From Candidatus Binatia bacterium (GTDB lineage: Bacteria; Desulfobacterota; Binatia; Bin18), in contig OX638322.1 in NCBI GenBank assembly GCA_951812575.1, forward strand, positions 3,786,501 through 3,850,500: DNA of 64,000 nucleotides, written 5' to 3'. Positions 23,265-30,517 of this stretch are shown piece by piece. The position numbers and the translations under genes are program-made. Each line of letters starts with the position of its first letter. Within the stretch, counting starts at the first letter, position 1. The notes under the pieces were generated by a model that had not been told where the DNA came from, ran no database searches, and saw only the letters and a program-made list of their open reading frames with translations.

Positions 23265-24191
23265 CTACTCGGGAAGCAGGCACGAGACCGGTCCTGTCGT
23301 CCAGACCCTGATCGGTTGCTCTTGGATGCGGATACCCGTCAGCGTAGCACACATCCGGGCGAAATACCGGCAATCGTCGGAGTGTTCGAGAATAAGCAGT
23401 ATGCCCGGGCGTTTCTGGAGGAGTTGGGCGTAGTGGGCGGCCTGGCCGACCCCTTCATACCACTTATTCGCAAAGTCCGCCTCGACCGCATACCCTGGCA
23501 GCACGCAGTCTGCCCGTGTCCCATCGGGCAAGCGGACTTCCTCTTGCCCGCCTTGAGCGACGCACCAAGCGGCTACGTAGGCTGCTTCCGGTTGAAGGCG
23601 AAGCATCAGAATGGACATTTGGTCTCGCTGGTCTAGCGAGGGCAGGTCCCCTCCGTTCTCAATGAGCATCGGCACTGTTTCAAGGCTGCACTCTCCTGCG
23701 TCCGCAAGGGCCGGCCCGCTCACTTCTGCTAACTCAAGATGTTGCGTGTTCTGATTCCACACAAAGCGGGTCCGTTCACCCGGTGCCGGGAAATCCTCCA
23801 CCCACACTCGAGCGTTAGCCCCGCGCAGAAACTCTTCTCCGGTCGTCCCGACCTGGAATGGACTGCGGGCGAACTCCACGCCATTGTCATAGACGACCGC
23901 GGTATGGTGCCCGTCTCCGAGGTTTGCCCAATTCCAGAGGGCGATAAAGCCGACGTTCGCACTGGCACAGGCCCCAGCGTCGCGGACATCCGTTCGCTCG
24001 CTGCCATACACCAGGGGAATACTGTGTCCATCGTTGAAGCGGAGGGTGAGGGGGCCGTTGACTCGACACTTCCAGCCCGAGATGACGCCAATGCCAGAGT
24101 ACAGTTGATTGGAGCCGGGGTTTTCCAGTATGGCTGCCTGGGCGACGCCGGAGAATAGTAGGAGACCGAGTACGCTAAAGAGATAGGACAT
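23265..24191 (-). CDS. Secreted hypothetical protein with C-terminal nuclease-like fold
   Basis: A 308-residue protein with a clear signal peptide (FSVLGLLLFSGVAQA then AILEN). Residues 25-150 form a beta-rich domain with the recurring wording GIGVISGWKC, GDGHHTAVVYDNGVEFARSP, FQVGTTGEEFLRGA and VWVEDFPAPGE, a family often found in exported proteins of environmental bacteria. From about residue 220 the pattern RADCVLPGYAVEADFANKWY, EGVGQAAHYAQ and GILLILE resembles the PD-(D/E)xK nuclease-like core (D, E-x-D, K, Q order). Catalytic activity is inference; many such domains are exported but untested. It is divergent from nothing and lies downstream of the CoxG-like gene. Confidence 0.65.
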   Translation of the reverse strand: MSYLFSVLGLLLFSGVAQAAILENPGSNQLYSGIGVISGWKCRVNGPLTLRFNDGHSIPLVYGSERTDVRDAGACASANVGFIALWNWANLGDGHHTAVVYDNGVEFARSPFQVGTTGEEFLRGANARVWVEDFPAPGERTRFVWNQNTQHLELAEVSGPALADAGECSLETVPMLIENGGDLPSLDQRDQMSILMLRLQPEAAYVAAWCVAQGGQEEVRLPDGTRADCVLPGYAVEADFANKWYEGVGQAAHYAQLLQKRPGILLILEHSDDCRYFARMCATLTGIRIQEQPIRVWTTGPVSCLLPE

Positions 24192-24221
24192 GGCAAAACC
24201 TCGCGTTCTGCTCCGTGGCCC

Positions 24222-24671
24222 TTACACTGAGAAATGTTTCGTAACATTCCGGGCGAACTCGGCCACGATCTTATCCGCCTTTTTCCGGATGACGGGCTGG
24301 CCGAACTCGCCCAGTTTGCCCATGAGCCGGGCTTCGGTCTGGATGGATAGTTGGGTTTGCGCTTCTTCCTGTTCGACTAAAATCAACTCGGCACTAATAT
24401 GGACGCCGCCGCCAACGCGTCGATCATTGGCTTCCGCCCGACCAACCGCGCGCCAATTTGTGTGATCGAACTCCTGGATGCGGAGCGCGCCCTGTAAAGA
24501 GAGTCGAATAGGACCGAAGGTGACTTTCATCCGGCCCGTGTATTGATCCTCACCGGTGGCGACAACCTCGCTCACCCCCGGTATACAGGCCGCCATCCGC
24601 GGCACATCCATCAGAAAATCCCACAGGGTTTTGCGCGCAACCGGGACCGTACAGTGATGCTCGAAGTTCAT
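24222..24671 (-). CDS. CoxG-like SRPBCC protein
   Basis: A 149-residue START/SRPBCC-fold protein of the carbon monoxide dehydrogenase subunit G family: FEHHCTVPVARKTLWDFLMD, MAACIPGVSEVVATGEDQYT, GRMKVTFGPIRLSLQG and LMGKLGEFGQPVIRKKADKI are the conserved blocks. In Oligotropha CoxG recruits the CO dehydrogenase to the membrane; homologues accompany many molybdenum hydroxylases. It overlaps the stop of the FAD subunit gene by four bases (ATGA), so translation is coupled. It is the last gene of the operon. Confidence 0.9.
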   Translation of the reverse strand: MNFEHHCTVPVARKTLWDFLMDVPRMAACIPGVSEVVATGEDQYTGRMKVTFGPIRLSLQGALRIQEFDHTNWRAVGRAEANDRRVGGGVHISAELILVEQEEAQTQLSIQTEARLMGKLGEFGQPVIRKKADKIVAEFARNVTKHFSV

Positions 24672-25552
24672 CCGCTCCCGCTCGCTTCCCTGGCCCGTGT
24701 CACTGCCTGTTCGATGGTCCGCTGGGTAAATACGACGGCCATGTCGCGCTTGTATTCCGCCGAGCCGCGAAAGTCTGCGAGCGGATCAACCTCTTCGGCA
24801 ACAAGAGCGGCTGCGTCACGCATAAGCTTGGGGGTCGGGGTCTGGCCCCGGAGGACGGTTTCAACCGCTTTTGCCCGGAGTGGGGTGGCTGCGGCCGCAC
24901 CTAAGGCGATGCGGGCGTGGGCAATGGTGTCGCCGTCCAAGGATATCCGTGCGGCGACGGCAACGGTTGCGTAATCGTCGTGCGTCTGGGGCAGGAATTT
25001 AGAGAAAGCAGTCCCCGCGCCGGTGGGTTGGGGCGGGATGACAACGGTGGTGATGAGTTCCTCGGGTTCGAGCGCGGTTTCATAATAATCAACAAAAAAA
25101 TCGTTCAGATCAATTTCTCGCTCGCCGTGGGTTGATTGGACCCGAATCTGCGCGTCCAGGACGAGCAACGCGGGCGGCGGGTCCTGGTTTGGGTCGGCAT
25201 GCGCCAGTGAGCCGCCAATGGTCGCAGCCGTCCGAATACGAACACTGGCCACATGCTGAAAGGTCGTAACCAAAAGGGGAAGACGGCGCTGAATCAGGGC
25301 TGAGGTTTCTATGGTCCGGTGCGAACACAGCGCCCCAATAGTGAGGCCACCGTTGGACTGAATCTCGGCGAGTTCCGGGCTGGGTGCCAGTTGGCGGAGA
25401 CCGATCAGGTACGCGGGCTGAACCAGACGCTGCTTCATCAGGTTGACCAGCCCGGTTCCGCCGGCCAGGACCTTGGCATCCTCGCCGTGCTGTTCAAGCA
25501 GGGTTAATACTTCTTCGAGGCTTTCCGGCTCAATATATTCAAAGGCAATCAT
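24668..25552 (-). CDS. Molybdenum hydroxylase FAD-binding (medium, CoxM-like) subunit
   Basis: A 294-residue FAD subunit of the xanthine dehydrogenase family. AFEYIEPESLEEVLTLLEQH starts the domain, VLAGGTGLVNLMKQRL is the first FAD-binding loop, and ATIGGSLAHADPNQDPPPA the second; the C-terminal CO_deh_flav_C domain follows. It moves electrons from the iron-sulfur subunit to a quinone or other acceptor. The start at 25552 overlaps the upstream 2Fe-2S subunit stop by four bases; a longer frame to 25621 would run deep into that gene and lacks support. Confidence 0.9.
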   Translation of the reverse strand: MIAFEYIEPESLEEVLTLLEQHGEDAKVLAGGTGLVNLMKQRLVQPAYLIGLRQLAPSPELAEIQSNGGLTIGALCSHRTIETSALIQRRLPLLVTTFQHVASVRIRTAATIGGSLAHADPNQDPPPALLVLDAQIRVQSTHGEREIDLNDFFVDYYETALEPEELITTVVIPPQPTGAGTAFSKFLPQTHDDYATVAVAARISLDGDTIAHARIALGAAAATPLRAKAVETVLRGQTPTPKLMRDAAALVAEEVDPLADFRGSAEYKRDMAVVFTQRTIEQAVTRAREASGSG

Positions 25553-26019
25553 GTCGTGACCTTTCCGTCCGCCACCGCCTGGATCGATGCGATGATTTTG
25601 TAATAGCCGGTACAGCGGCACAGATTGCCCATCATCCAGCTTTGAATCTCGTCCTTTGACGGATGCGGGTTCTCATCCAATAAAGCCTTGGCCGACATGA
25701 TCTGGCCTGGCGTACAAATACCGCACTGAAAGCCGCCATAGTCGATAAACGCCTTTTGGATCGGATGTAGTCTGTCGCCCTCAGCCAGTCCTTCGACGGT
25801 GGTGACTTCACAGCCGTCTGCGGTGACCGCGAGCGTCAAACAGGAACTGACGGGCTGACCGTCAAGCAGGACGGTACACGCCCCGCACACGCCCACACTA
25901 CAGCCTTCTTTGGTCCCCGTGAGATCAAGCCCGTTGCGTAACAAGTCGATGAGCAGGGTGTTATCAGGAATGTCTCGCTCAACCGCCTGGCCGTTGACTC
26001 GGAGTTGAATGGGTTTCAT
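25549..26019 (-). CDS. Molybdenum hydroxylase 2Fe-2S (small, CoxS-like) subunit
   Basis: A 156-residue protein with two [2Fe-2S] centres. The plant-type ferredoxin cluster is bound by GCSVGVCGACTVLLDG and the later SSC; the helical domain binds the second cluster with FQCGICTPGQ and GNLCRCTGYY. These are the complete eight cysteines expected. It passes electrons from the Mo site to the FAD subunit. The gene lies 15 bp after the large subunit and overlaps the FAD subunit by four bases. Confidence 0.93.
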   Translation of the reverse strand: MKPIQLRVNGQAVERDIPDNTLLIDLLRNGLDLTGTKEGCSVGVCGACTVLLDGQPVSSCLTLAVTADGCEVTTVEGLAEGDRLHPIQKAFIDYGGFQCGICTPGQIMSAKALLDENPHPSKDEIQSWMMGNLCRCTGYYKIIASIQAVADGKVTT

Positions 26020-26034
26020 GTCTGGCTTTTTCCT

Positions 26035-28320
26035 CTACTCATCGCTCTTGGCGATGATGTTTTTCTCTCGGAGGGCCGCATACACTTTCTCTGCGGTCAC
26101 CGGCAAATCCATCAGCCGGACCCCCACCGCATCAAAGACGGCGTTTGCCACCGCGGCCGGTACGGCCACATTACTGTGTTCGCCAATGGCTTTGCCAGCG
26201 TACGGTGCCGGGCCGGCGTCGCTTTCGACCAGAACGGTTTTCAGCTCCGGAATATCCATGCTGGTCGGCAGCTTATAGTCACCCAGATGGACATTCGTCA
26301 CGGCTCCGTCCTGCACAATCAGATGTTCGGTCAGCGCGTGGCCGACCCCCTGGATCGCCCCACCTTCAACTTGTCCCTGGTGGGTGAGTGGATTGAGGAT
26401 GGTGCCGACATCGTGCGCGGTTGTGAGTTTCTTGAGCGTCACCTGGCCGGTTGCCGGATCAACAGCGACTTCGGCTATTTGGGCGCAGAACGAGGTCACC
26501 TCCATGGGGTCTTCGGCCACATATTCTCCGGTGTAGCGTAAGGGTAGCTCTTCCCGGTCGGCGAGTGCCGCCATCAGCGCGGGGAGCGCAAGACGCTGTC
26601 CGTTCGTATTCACAAACTCACCCGCCCGATATACGACCTGCTCCGGCGGACTTTCCATGTGCCGCGCCGCAAATGCGGTGAGTCCTGCCTTTAACTCTCG
26701 AACGGCGGCAAGGGTCGCCTGACCGGCCATATGCGTCAGACGGCTTCCCCCAGCGCCCACTTCCCAAGGAGCGGAGTCGGTACTGCCCTGCACGACCCTG
26801 ACGGATTCCAAAGGGAGCTGTAATTCTTCAGCCACGACCTGCTGCAGCACCGTATACGAACCCGTGCCCGTATCTGCCGCGCCCGTCATGAGGGTCAGCG
26901 TAGCATCGGCAGCGATACTCAAGGTTGCGCTCGATGGACCAAACGCCCCGGGCTCGCGGTCATACATGCCAATGCCGCGGCCAATATGGGTTGCCTTTTC
27001 CGTGTCCCACTCGGCTTCCTTAGCCGCGGCCTCCAAAGTCTCTTTGCAGCGAATCTTCCTCCACTTTTCACCCAGCGGGGCGGCATCACCTTCGACCAGC
27101 GTGTTGCGAAGCCGAAACTCCAAGGGATCGAGCCCCAGCTCTTGGGCAATGAGGTCCATATGGCTTTCAACCCCAAAAACGATCTGGGGCGCACCCGGTG
27201 CGCGCATATGCCCGGCGGGCACGGTGTTGGTATAGACCCGCAGGACTTCGATCTCGACATTGGGCATCCGGTACGGACCGGTGGCGTGGACACTGCCGTG
27301 CACGGTATGCAGGGGCGTGAAGGCACTATAGGCACCGCAGCTAAAAATCAGCCTGGCCTTGCGGGCAACAATCCGGCCGTTGGCGTCTACGCCGGTCTGG
27401 AGCGTAATGACTGCCGGATGACGCGGATTGCCGGCTAAGAGCTCTTCGGTATAGGTCATGACCATTTTCACCGGACGACCGGCGGCCGCGGCCAAGTGAT
27501 AGCACACGACGCTGTCCATTAATGAACCTTTACCGCCAAAATCACCGCCAATGGGCGCGGTGTTGACGCACACCCGGTCCTCGGTCACACCGAGTGCAGC
27601 CGCAAACTGAGCCCGGGCTACAAAGGGGGTCTTATTGGAAATCCACAGATTGACCTTGCCGTCTGGCTCAATCTGGACGACGCTGGCGTGCGGCTCGATA
27701 TAGCCCTGATGAACCGGGGGAATGGTAAACGTATGGGTAAACTCGCGAGCGGCGTGGGCAAAGCCGGCTTCAATATCACCGTGGGTGTAAAATACTTGTG
27801 ACACCACGTTGGGAATGTCGGGGTACAGACGGTCATCACCCGGATGAACAAAATCCGGCACCGGCGGATGGGTGTAGGTGCTGGTGTCGGCATGGACGCG
27901 CGGTGCATCTTCCTGCATGGCTTCGACCGGATCAAAGACCGCGGGCAGGGCTTCATACTCAACCGCTATGCGGGTAAGGGCTTCCTCGGCAATATCCATG
28001 GACTCAGCCGCAACCGCAACGACTTTCTCGCCCACAAAACGGACCACATCACGGGCGAGGACGGGCTTGTCCAAAAAGAAACGACCGATACGGCGGTCCG
28101 GCAGCTCAGCTCCGGTAATGACCGCGTGGACGCCGGCTAGCGCTTTTGCCTGCGCGGTATCAATCGAGACAATCCGGGCGTGGGGAAACGGGCTGCGCAG
28201 GCACTTGCCGTATAGCAAACCGGGCAGCCGAATATCCGCGGTATAGCGGGCCTGTCCGGTGACTTTGGACGGTCCTTCGACATGACCCGCCGGCCGACCA
28301 ACGCTGACTAAACTCGCCAT
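26035..28320 (-). CDS. Molybdenum hydroxylase large (molybdopterin-binding) subunit
   Basis: A 761-residue large subunit of the xanthine dehydrogenase/CO dehydrogenase family: KVTGQARYTADIRLPGLLYG is the hammerhead domain start, TAPIGGDFGGKG the Q-G-x-G-G-type cofactor loop, and AIGEHSNVAVPAAVANAV holds the essential C-terminal glutamate. The active-site stretch reads AGHMRAPGAPQ instead of AYRCSFR (true CO dehydrogenase, form I) or AYRGAGR (form II), so CO oxidation is not supported; an aromatic or heterocyclic hydroxylation is more likely. GGAGGG lies five bases before the ATG at 28320. Subunit order L-S-M-CoxG. Confidence 0.9.
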   Translation of the reverse strand: MASLVSVGRPAGHVEGPSKVTGQARYTADIRLPGLLYGKCLRSPFPHARIVSIDTAQAKALAGVHAVITGAELPDRRIGRFFLDKPVLARDVVRFVGEKVVAVAAESMDIAEEALTRIAVEYEALPAVFDPVEAMQEDAPRVHADTSTYTHPPVPDFVHPGDDRLYPDIPNVVSQVFYTHGDIEAGFAHAAREFTHTFTIPPVHQGYIEPHASVVQIEPDGKVNLWISNKTPFVARAQFAAALGVTEDRVCVNTAPIGGDFGGKGSLMDSVVCYHLAAAAGRPVKMVMTYTEELLAGNPRHPAVITLQTGVDANGRIVARKARLIFSCGAYSAFTPLHTVHGSVHATGPYRMPNVEIEVLRVYTNTVPAGHMRAPGAPQIVFGVESHMDLIAQELGLDPLEFRLRNTLVEGDAAPLGEKWRKIRCKETLEAAAKEAEWDTEKATHIGRGIGMYDREPGAFGPSSATLSIAADATLTLMTGAADTGTGSYTVLQQVVAEELQLPLESVRVVQGSTDSAPWEVGAGGSRLTHMAGQATLAAVRELKAGLTAFAARHMESPPEQVVYRAGEFVNTNGQRLALPALMAALADREELPLRYTGEYVAEDPMEVTSFCAQIAEVAVDPATGQVTLKKLTTAHDVGTILNPLTHQGQVEGGAIQGVGHALTEHLIVQDGAVTNVHLGDYKLPTSMDIPELKTVLVESDAGPAPYAGKAIGEHSNVAVPAAVANAVFDAVGVRLMDLPVTAEKVYAALREKNIIAKSDE

Positions 28321-28401
28321 AATACCCTCCATAGTCAGGCACGACCCAAAATACGGATATCGTCATGAATCCTGTTCGCAGTCAAGCGCCGTGGGTGTTT
28401 G

Positions 28402-28476
28402 TTGAGTCGGTTGAGTCATTGGGTCGGTTGAGTCTTGACCCAAAAGACTCTAAAGACTCAATAGACTCAAAAGACC
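28402..28476. repeat. GAGTC nonamer hairpin array, copy R2
   Basis: Units GAGTCGGTT, GAGTCATTG, GGTCGGTTG, then the complementary GACTCTAAA, GACTCAATA, GACTCAAAA at 9-bp spacing; the two halves are mutually complementary and would make a long imperfect hairpin. It lies between the divergent hydroxylase operon and the small gene at 28506. Confidence 0.8.
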
Positions 28477-28505
28477 TCCTTTGCCTATGGGAGCGGGTGA
28501 TTGGG

Positions 28506-28808
28506 ATGCCGAGTTTCGATATTGGCGTTGGACATGGTTCGGCCTATCACCTGATTGCAGAAAATGTCGCGCACTATGTGGTCAAGGCATATCGTGGCCG
28601 GCCCGACCGCGGGCTGACGGCCGGCAGCATTGTTCGGCATATTCTACAAGAGCTGGGGGTCGCTGGATTCTGCTTACAACCGGAACATATTGTGAGGTGG
28701 GTCTCGGTGTTTGAGGAACGGACGGGTCGAAAGATTCTTGAAGAAGAGAGCGGCACGTTTCCGGTCCGCTATCGGTGCGTGTATCACAAAGACATTCGGA
28801 TTCTCTGA
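28506..28808 (+). CDS. Small hypothetical protein
   Basis: A 100-residue soluble protein (MPSFDIGVGHGSAYHLIAEN and RPDRGLTAGSIVRHILQELG). No domain recognised; it has a mixed helix/strand pattern and no membrane segment. The frame can be extended to 28365, but those residues are encoded by repeat array R2, so I take the ATG at 28506. No strong ribosome-binding site. It converges with the amidohydrolase gene across a strong terminator. Confidence 0.45.
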   Translation: MPSFDIGVGHGSAYHLIAENVAHYVVKAYRGRPDRGLTAGSIVRHILQELGVAGFCLQPEHIVRWVSVFEERTGRKILEEESGTFPVRYRCVYHKDIRIL

Positions 28809-28850
28809 GTAGGGTGGTCCATAGCGGAGGTGGCTGCCGACTTCAGTCAA

Positions 28851-28886
28851 AACGGCCAAGGGCAGATGCCCTTGGCCGTTCCTTTT
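28851..28886. terminator. Strong hairpin terminator, probably bidirectional
   Basis: AACGGCCAAGGG pairs exactly with CCCTTGGCCGTT around a six-base loop, followed by CCTTTT on the plus strand and by TTTGACT on the minus strand. It separates the convergent genes at 28506 and 28907. Confidence 0.85.
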
Positions 28887-28906
28887 GAGCGCGGTGCACT
28901 GAAATT

Positions 28907-30085
28907 TCAGGCATTCAGCTTGGCTTCGTCCGCTGCGGTCGGACCTTCGACTCTATACAGTTTTTGTCCGTTGTCCCACAGGATTTTACGCCGGACCTCT
29001 TCGTCACAATCCTCTAGGCCTTCCTTAATACGGTCGTGGACTTCATCGCCATAGAGCGAAGTCGGGTGGGGAAAGTCGGTTTCAAACATGATCCGGTCAA
29101 CCCCGACTTTGTCGATCAGACGCCGCGGGGCGATCTGCTCGAACCAGTAGCAGGCATAGATATTACGCGCAAAATACTCGGACGGTAGCATATCCAGGTC
29201 GGGCCGCTCTTCCGGGACTCGATTACCGAGGAATTGATAGTCCAGGGCTTCGAGAGCAAACGGAATCCAGCCGATGCCGCTCTCAACCGAGACAAATTTA
29301 ATGCTGGGATAACGGGCCAGGACACCTGAAATGATGAGGTCGCTCAACTGAATGCCGTTGCGCATGAAGATATCAACCGACAGCTCGGCAAACGCTGCCA
29401 TTTTGCCGTAGGCCTTCACCTTGTCGCGCCGCAGCCCGCCGTCCATATTGCCGGAGCCAATATGAAAGCTGATCGGCTGGTCGAGCTCGCAGGCCACTTC
29501 CCATAAGGGATTCCAGTGCGGGTCGCCCAGGAGGGGTTGGCCGAGCGATTGTGGGTCGCCGGTGAAGAGAATGCCTTTATGGCCCATGGCGTGACAGCGT
29601 CGGACTTCTTCAACCGAGGCGTCCACATCCCAGAACGGCGTTGAGGTGATCGGGAGCAGGCGGCGCGAATCGGCTGATGCCCACTCGGTCTGCCAATCAT
29701 TATACACCTTGACACAGGTCAGCTTGAGCTCGGCGTCTTCGAGGCGCAGAAACTCCTGGCTGCCAAACCCCCCGACGTTGGGATACATGACCATCGCCCA
29801 GATGCCCATTTCGTCCATGTACTTGAGGCGCTCCTTGGCGTCGAACGCGCCGGGGTGCATCTCGTCATACGACTTGGGCCAGTTGGTCATATCGCCGACC
29901 CCAGCGGTGGCGGTCAGACCCGGATTGGCTATACGCCGATCTCCGAGGAACCACCACTGACGTCCCCTGGCGTCGAGGTCAACGCGGGGGACCGCGTCTT
30001 TTAATTTGTCGGGGACCCGACTGGTCCACAGGTCCGGCGTCTCTGTTACGTGGGTATCAACGTCAATGATCGTGTAGCCACTCAT
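28907..30085 (-). CDS. Amidohydrolase family 2 protein
   Basis: A 392-residue metal-dependent TIM-barrel hydrolase/decarboxylase. YTIIDVDTHVTETPDLW holds the D-x-H metal motif; GIWAMVMYPNVGGFG, GHKGILFTGDPQSLGQPLL, ISFHIGSGN and RIMFETDFPHPTS (the last aspartate) complete the site. This subfamily contains decarboxylases of aromatic acids (ACMSD-like) and lactonases. Single gene on the minus strand, ended by the hairpin at 28851-28886. It may act with the nearby molybdenum hydroxylase in breakdown of aromatic compounds; that link is inference. Confidence 0.9.
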   Translation of the reverse strand: MSGYTIIDVDTHVTETPDLWTSRVPDKLKDAVPRVDLDARGRQWWFLGDRRIANPGLTATAGVGDMTNWPKSYDEMHPGAFDAKERLKYMDEMGIWAMVMYPNVGGFGSQEFLRLEDAELKLTCVKVYNDWQTEWASADSRRLLPITSTPFWDVDASVEEVRRCHAMGHKGILFTGDPQSLGQPLLGDPHWNPLWEVACELDQPISFHIGSGNMDGGLRRDKVKAYGKMAAFAELSVDIFMRNGIQLSDLIISGVLARYPSIKFVSVESGIGWIPFALEALDYQFLGNRVPEERPDLDMLPSEYFARNIYACYWFEQIAPRRLIDKVGVDRIMFETDFPHPTSLYGDEVHDRIKEGLEDCDEEVRRKILWDNGQKLYRVEGPTAADEAKLNA

Positions 30086-30191
30086 ATGCGTGCCTCCTTC
30101 AGCCGCCGTTTTAAGGCCCTAGCGTAGCTGAGGACTCGACAATTGCCAAGTCGGACGGAAGGAGACAACGGTTCCAGAACTGGGGGTGTCG

Positions 30192-30219
30192 TTGTAATCA
30201 ACCCGCCCGTGCATATAAA
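30192..30219 (+). promoter_or_regulatory. Possible sigma-70-type promoter for 30258-32779
   Basis: TTGTAA (30192-30197) and TATAAA (30214-30219) are separated by 16 bases and lie about 40 bp upstream of the first ATG. The spacing and sequence are acceptable but not decisive. Confidence 0.3.
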
Positions 30220-30257
30220 CTGAATATGGGCATACCGACGTGGCAAGGGAGGAGTGA

Positions 30258-30503
30258 ATGGCAACAAAAAAAGATATCGTCCTGGTAAGAGGACTGCGGT
30301 CCAGTAATCCAGCCGAAGAACAGGAAACCGCAAAGGAGCCCGCTCTGATAGAAAAGTTTCGGCTCACGAGTCTGGCAGCGGAATTTGAGCAGCATAGCCA
30401 AGCAGAAATCGAGCGTTTAGGTAGTGAGAATCCTGATTTTGACGAGCCACTCTACCACGAAGCCGTCTCCCTCGTCCTGCGGAAACTCAGCCAGTATCGA
30501 TAG
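30258..30503 (+). CDS. Small hypothetical protein paired with SMC-like ATPase
   Basis: An 81-residue polar, helical protein (FRLTSLAAEFEQHSQAEIER in the middle). No domain recognised and no membrane segment. GGGAGGAGTGA lies just upstream of the ATG, a good start. It ends 14 bp before the SMC-like ATPase gene, and together they look like a two-gene operon, so it may be an adaptor or regulator of that ATPase. This pairing is inferred from position only. Confidence 0.65.
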   Translation: MATKKDIVLVRGLRSSNPAEEQETAKEPALIEKFRLTSLAAEFEQHSQAEIERLGSENPDFDEPLYHEAVSLVLRKLSQYR

Positions 30504-30517
30504 TCAAGGAAATTTTC

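Noticed and set aside
16753..28476. GAGTC arrays considered as CRISPR repeats.
   Set aside because: Unit length is 9 bp with no unique spacers, and each array is a palindrome; no cas gene is present.
28365..28505. Longer start for the small gene at 28506.
   Set aside because: The extra residues (for example DPKDSKDSIDSKD) are just repeat array R2 in translation.
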